Shown here: positions 6,217 to 8,251 of the stretch, one piece after another
Layout of the letters: every line of letters begins with the position of its first letter
Position numbering within the stretch: position 1 is the stretch's first letter
NCBI GenBank assembly: GCA_003251955.1
Contig: QKDV01000151.1
Span: 1 to 8,251, forward strand
DNA: 8,251 nt
Direction: 5' to 3'
Origin: Methanospirillum hungatei
GTDB lineage: Archaea; Halobacteriota; Methanomicrobia; Methanomicrobiales; Methanospirillaceae
Notes under the pieces: generated by a model
The model's input: the letters and a program-made list of their open reading frames with translations, nothing else
Database searches by the model: none
Told to the model about the DNA's origin: nothing
Translations under genes and position numbers: made by a program

Positions 6217-7620
6217 ATGAGGGCAACCTATTTTGGTTCTCATGATAAACATATAAGTATGCAACGGATCGCAGAGGAGCTCGCACGTGTTAAGGAGCTG
6301 CTCAGGCAACAGCATCAGGGAATGAGTATCACCGACATTGCAGAAAAACTTGGAAAAAATAAGCATTCAGTCGGGAGATATATGGACATTCTCCATGCGT
6401 CAGGCCATGTCGATCTCAGAACCTTCGGGATGGCAAAAGTGTATACCCTATCTTCCAGGGTACCGCTCTCTGCTCTCCTTAGTTATACAACCGATCTTGT
6501 CATGGTTGTTGATAAGTACCTCAGAGTCCTTCAGATCAATGATCCTTTTCTCTCCCTGATTGGAATAGAAAGGGATCAGGTCCTGTTTCAGGAGATCAGA
6601 TATATTTCTTCACCAGACCCGGCAATCCATACCTTTCTGGGTTTCATAGAAGAACAGATCAGGGAAGCAGATCTCGAAGAGATTACACTTGATACTGATC
6701 CAAAGCGATATTATCACTTTAGGGTCGTACCAACAGTCTTTGATGATGGAACTGCAGGGACAACCATCATACTTGAGGATAATACAAAAGAACGCCTTGC
6801 TAACGATGAGATTAAGAGAAGCCGGGAGTTCTTTGAAGAGATGATCGCCAACATGAGCGACGGACTGCTTGTTGTTGAGATAAAAAACGGAAAAAAAGAG
6901 ACTTTGTTCGTTAATAAACGCTTTACTGATATAACGGGCTATAGCAGGGAAGAACTGGAAACAGTAGAGCCACCACAGTTTGCAGGAAAAGAGGAGAGAG
7001 AAAGGGTCAAATGTAAGTTCAAAGAGATGGGGGAGAATCCTGCCTCAATACAGGAGTTTAGTTTCTGGTCTGACCGGAGGGATGGAGAATCACGATACCT
7101 GAATGTCAGGATGTCTTCCAATGCTTATGGAGATGCAGATCGGTACTATGTACTCATCTCAGACATGACCGAGAAACGCCTGCAGGAAGAGCAGCAACAA
7201 CTTCAGTGGAAAATAATGCGGAAAGTTGTTGACCAGTTTCCACATCCAATCTCATGTTATAGCAAGGAAGGGCATGTTTTTCTGGTAAACAAGGAATTTT
7301 GCAGGATATTTGGATGCCCGAACGAAGAAGAAGCTGCAGGAAAATATCTTCAGGAGTTACTTTCACCAAATCTTTATAATGCGTTTATTACCGGTGACAA
7401 GGAACTCTTTGAGAAAGGCGGGCACGAGAGTGGAACAACCCTTATTCCTTCTGCTTCAGGAGAGATGATCAGAGTACCTGTAGAAAAATCCGTTGTATCG
7501 GTCAGTGAAGGTGGAGAACAATATATTTTTTCAGTGATAATATCAGATTTTGATGAATGTGCAATAAATAACATAAAAAGAACACTGGGAGGAATATCGG
7601 GGTCCGGCTCAGACGTTTGA
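6217..7620 (+). CDS. winged-HTH protein with three PAS sensor domains, no kinase domain
   Basis: A 467-residue soluble protein without TM segments. An N-terminal winged HTH spans about 15-80, with GMSITDIAEKLGKNKHSVGR at 35-54 as the helix-turn-helix. PAS1 spans about 84-192 and starts RVPLSALLSYTTDLVMVVDK. PAS2 spans about 203-320, with FVNKRFTDITGYSREELE as a textbook PAS core. PAS3 spans about 333-447, with FLVNKEFCRIFGCPNEEE. The protein ends right after PAS3, with no HisKA, HATPase or GGDEF domain, so the output is most simply DNA binding by the wHTH (inference). This HTH-PAS layout is common in Methanomicrobiales, where ligands are mostly unknown; two Cys in PAS3 (C347, C362) and one nearby (C367) are worth noting. 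The start is supported by AGGGTG 4 nt upstream; 6259 is the alternative and would still keep the HTH. It is divergent from COG1361 gene A, and its 3' end overlaps the converging kinase gene by 12 bp. Confidence 0.87.
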   Translation: MRATYFGSHDKHISMQRIAEELARVKELLRQQHQGMSITDIAEKLGKNKHSVGRYMDILHASGHVDLRTFGMAKVYTLSSRVPLSALLSYTTDLVMVVDKYLRVLQINDPFLSLIGIERDQVLFQEIRYISSPDPAIHTFLGFIEEQIREADLEEITLDTDPKRYYHFRVVPTVFDDGTAGTTIILEDNTKERLANDEIKRSREFFEEMIANMSDGLLVVEIKNGKKETLFVNKRFTDITGYSREELETVEPPQFAGKEERERVKCKFKEMGENPASIQEFSFWSDRRDGESRYLNVRMSSNAYGDADRYYVLISDMTEKRLQEEQQQLQWKIMRKVVDQFPHPISCYSKEGHVFLVNKEFCRIFGCPNEEEAAGKYLQELLSPNLYNAFITGDKELFEKGGHESGTTLIPSASGEMIRVPVEKSVVSVSEGGEQYIFSVIISDFDECAINNIKRTLGGISGSGSDV

Positions 7621-7635
7621 TATCTCCTGCCGGAC
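7602..7635. terminator. hairpin spanning both convergent stop codons, possible two-way terminator
   Basis: GTCCGGC at 7602-7608 pairs perfectly with GCCGGAC at 7629-7635 around a 20-nt loop. The loop holds both stop codons (7609-7611 on minus, 7618-7620 on plus). The stem is GC-rich, but no strong T run follows in the plus direction; in the minus direction T-rich sequence comes about 20-40 nt later. It could end transcription both ways or limit read-through into the opposite gene. Confidence 0.35.
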
Positions 7636-8251
7636 TGAATCAGGAGAAGGCATTTGTGGCAGTGTCAGGGTGAAGGTCGATCCTTTATCACTTCCCAGGC
7701 TGGTAGCAACGATATAACCCCGGTGCATCGCAACGATTTTCTTGACTGTCGGAAGACCAAGTCCTTTGTGATAGGGATTGTTCCTTGATGGATCACCGGT
7801 TGTAAATTCATCCCACATAAGTTCAATGAGGTCTTCAGGTATGCCCGAACCGGTGTCTATGATCTGAATCGTAACCCAGCCGCCATCAATGCTTCCAGTT
7901 ACAGTGATCGTTCCTCCAATCTTGTTGAACTGAATCGCATTGAGTATAAGGTGCCTGAACATGAGAGGGGCTTGAGCATTAGACAACCTAATTATGATCC
8001 CATCAGGAACTAAATTGATGAATTTGACCTGCTTCTGGTCTGCGCAATCCTGGTTAACAGAAAATGACTCCTCTATTATGGTATACAGATCAAACACCCT
8101 GTAGTCTGTGATGTAAATCTGACAGTTCAGATGGGAGTATCTGATCACATCCTCAATCATATTTTTTAGATGGCTAAGCCGTATTTCAAAAAGTCTGACA
8201 ATTTCAAGGAGATGTGGGTCAGAAACCCGTTCTCCCAAAAGAGGAAGGAGA
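7609..8251 (-). CDS. sensor histidine kinase, C-terminal part (partial; start beyond the window)
   Basis: The frame is open to the right edge, so about 213 C-terminal residues are visible. The TTG at 8238 is just an internal Leu. The visible part begins with the end of the dimerisation region (HLLEIVRLFEIRLSHLKNMI and on to RYSHL); the phospho-accepting His must lie upstream. A full HATPase_c domain follows: N-box with HLILNAIQFN (nt about 7920-7950), G1 box DTGSGIP, F-like segment WDEF, and G2 box KGLGLPTVKKIVAMHRG, ending GSTFTLTLP. These are the ATP-binding parts of a two-component kinase, so the catalytic core looks intact. Input domains and cell location cannot be seen. No response regulator lies in the window. 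It converges on the wHTH-PAS gene with 12 bp of overlap, so the two are not in one operon, and nothing seen here links them functionally. Confidence 0.88.
   Translation of the reverse strand, partial: LLPLLGERVSDPHLLEIVRLFEIRLSHLKNMIEDVIRYSHLNCQIYITDYRVFDLYTIIEESFSVNQDCADQKQVKFINLVPDGIIIRLSNAQAPLMFRHLILNAIQFNKIGGTITVTGSIDGGWVTIQIIDTGSGIPEDLIELMWDEFTTGDPSRNNPYHKGLGLPTVKKIVAMHRGYIVATSLGSDKGSTFTLTLPQMPSPDSVRQEISNV

Noticed and set aside
6250..6257. TATA-like ATATAAGT just before the second in-frame ATG of the PAS gene
   Set aside because: It is only a few bases before the ATG at 6259, so transcription would start inside the gene past that ATG; the upstream ATG has a better ribosome site.
7609..8238. 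Treating the kinase frame as a complete 209-residue gene starting at TTG 8238
   Set aside because: The frame stays open to the window edge and the domain order requires a HisKA phospho-His segment upstream, so this is an internal Leu codon of a longer gene.
6217..8251. PAS protein and histidine kinase as a split two-component pair
   Set aside because: They are convergent, not cotranscribed, the kinase's input part is outside the window, and the PAS protein has a DNA-binding domain of its own.

Overview
The window looks like a piece of a methanogenic archaeon, most likely of the Methanomicrobiales (Methanospirillum or a relative). The basis is family-level recognition only: an archaeal-type HAE3 RND/MMPL permease beside COG1361-type exported proteins, a winged-helix + multi-PAS sensor of a kind common in that order, an FdhD-type formate dehydrogenase maturation gene, TATA-like boxes instead of bacterial -35/-10 promoters, and ribosome sites (GGTGAT, AGGGTG) complementary to an archaeal 16S 3' end. 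Species was not checked by any search.

Layout, left to right. 1-416 (minus): the N-terminal 138 codons of fdhD, cut by the window edge. 417-545: a short spacer with a hairpin plus pyrimidine tract that fits a terminator for the next gene, and a weak TATA-like box for fdhD. 546-6085 (minus, read right to left): a four-gene cluster. It runs from a COG1361-type exported, membrane-anchored protein (here called A), to a MarR-family regulator, to a close paralogue of A (called B), to a 12-TM HAE3 RND permease. B and the permease are 22 bp apart by the longest reading and almost certainly cotranscribed. 6086-6216: a divergent control region with back-to-back TATA-like boxes and two inverted repeats. 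6217-7620 (plus): a winged-HTH protein with three PAS domains and no kinase domain. 7609-8251 (minus): the C-terminal half of a sensor histidine kinase, converging on the PAS gene and overlapping it by 12 bp; its start lies outside the window.

How the genes may work together (inference): the permease and the two secreted Ig-like/CARDB-type proteins look like an archaeal export or envelope module under MarR control. The tandem A/B paralogues could be alternative extracytoplasmic partners of the permease. The divergently transcribed wHTH-PAS protein shares its promoter region with A and is a second candidate regulator. The substrate cannot be read from the sequence. fdhD and the histidine kinase appear to be separate units.

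No tRNA, rRNA, CRISPR array, insertion sequence or integration site was seen, and there is no stretch above 300 bp without a gene.
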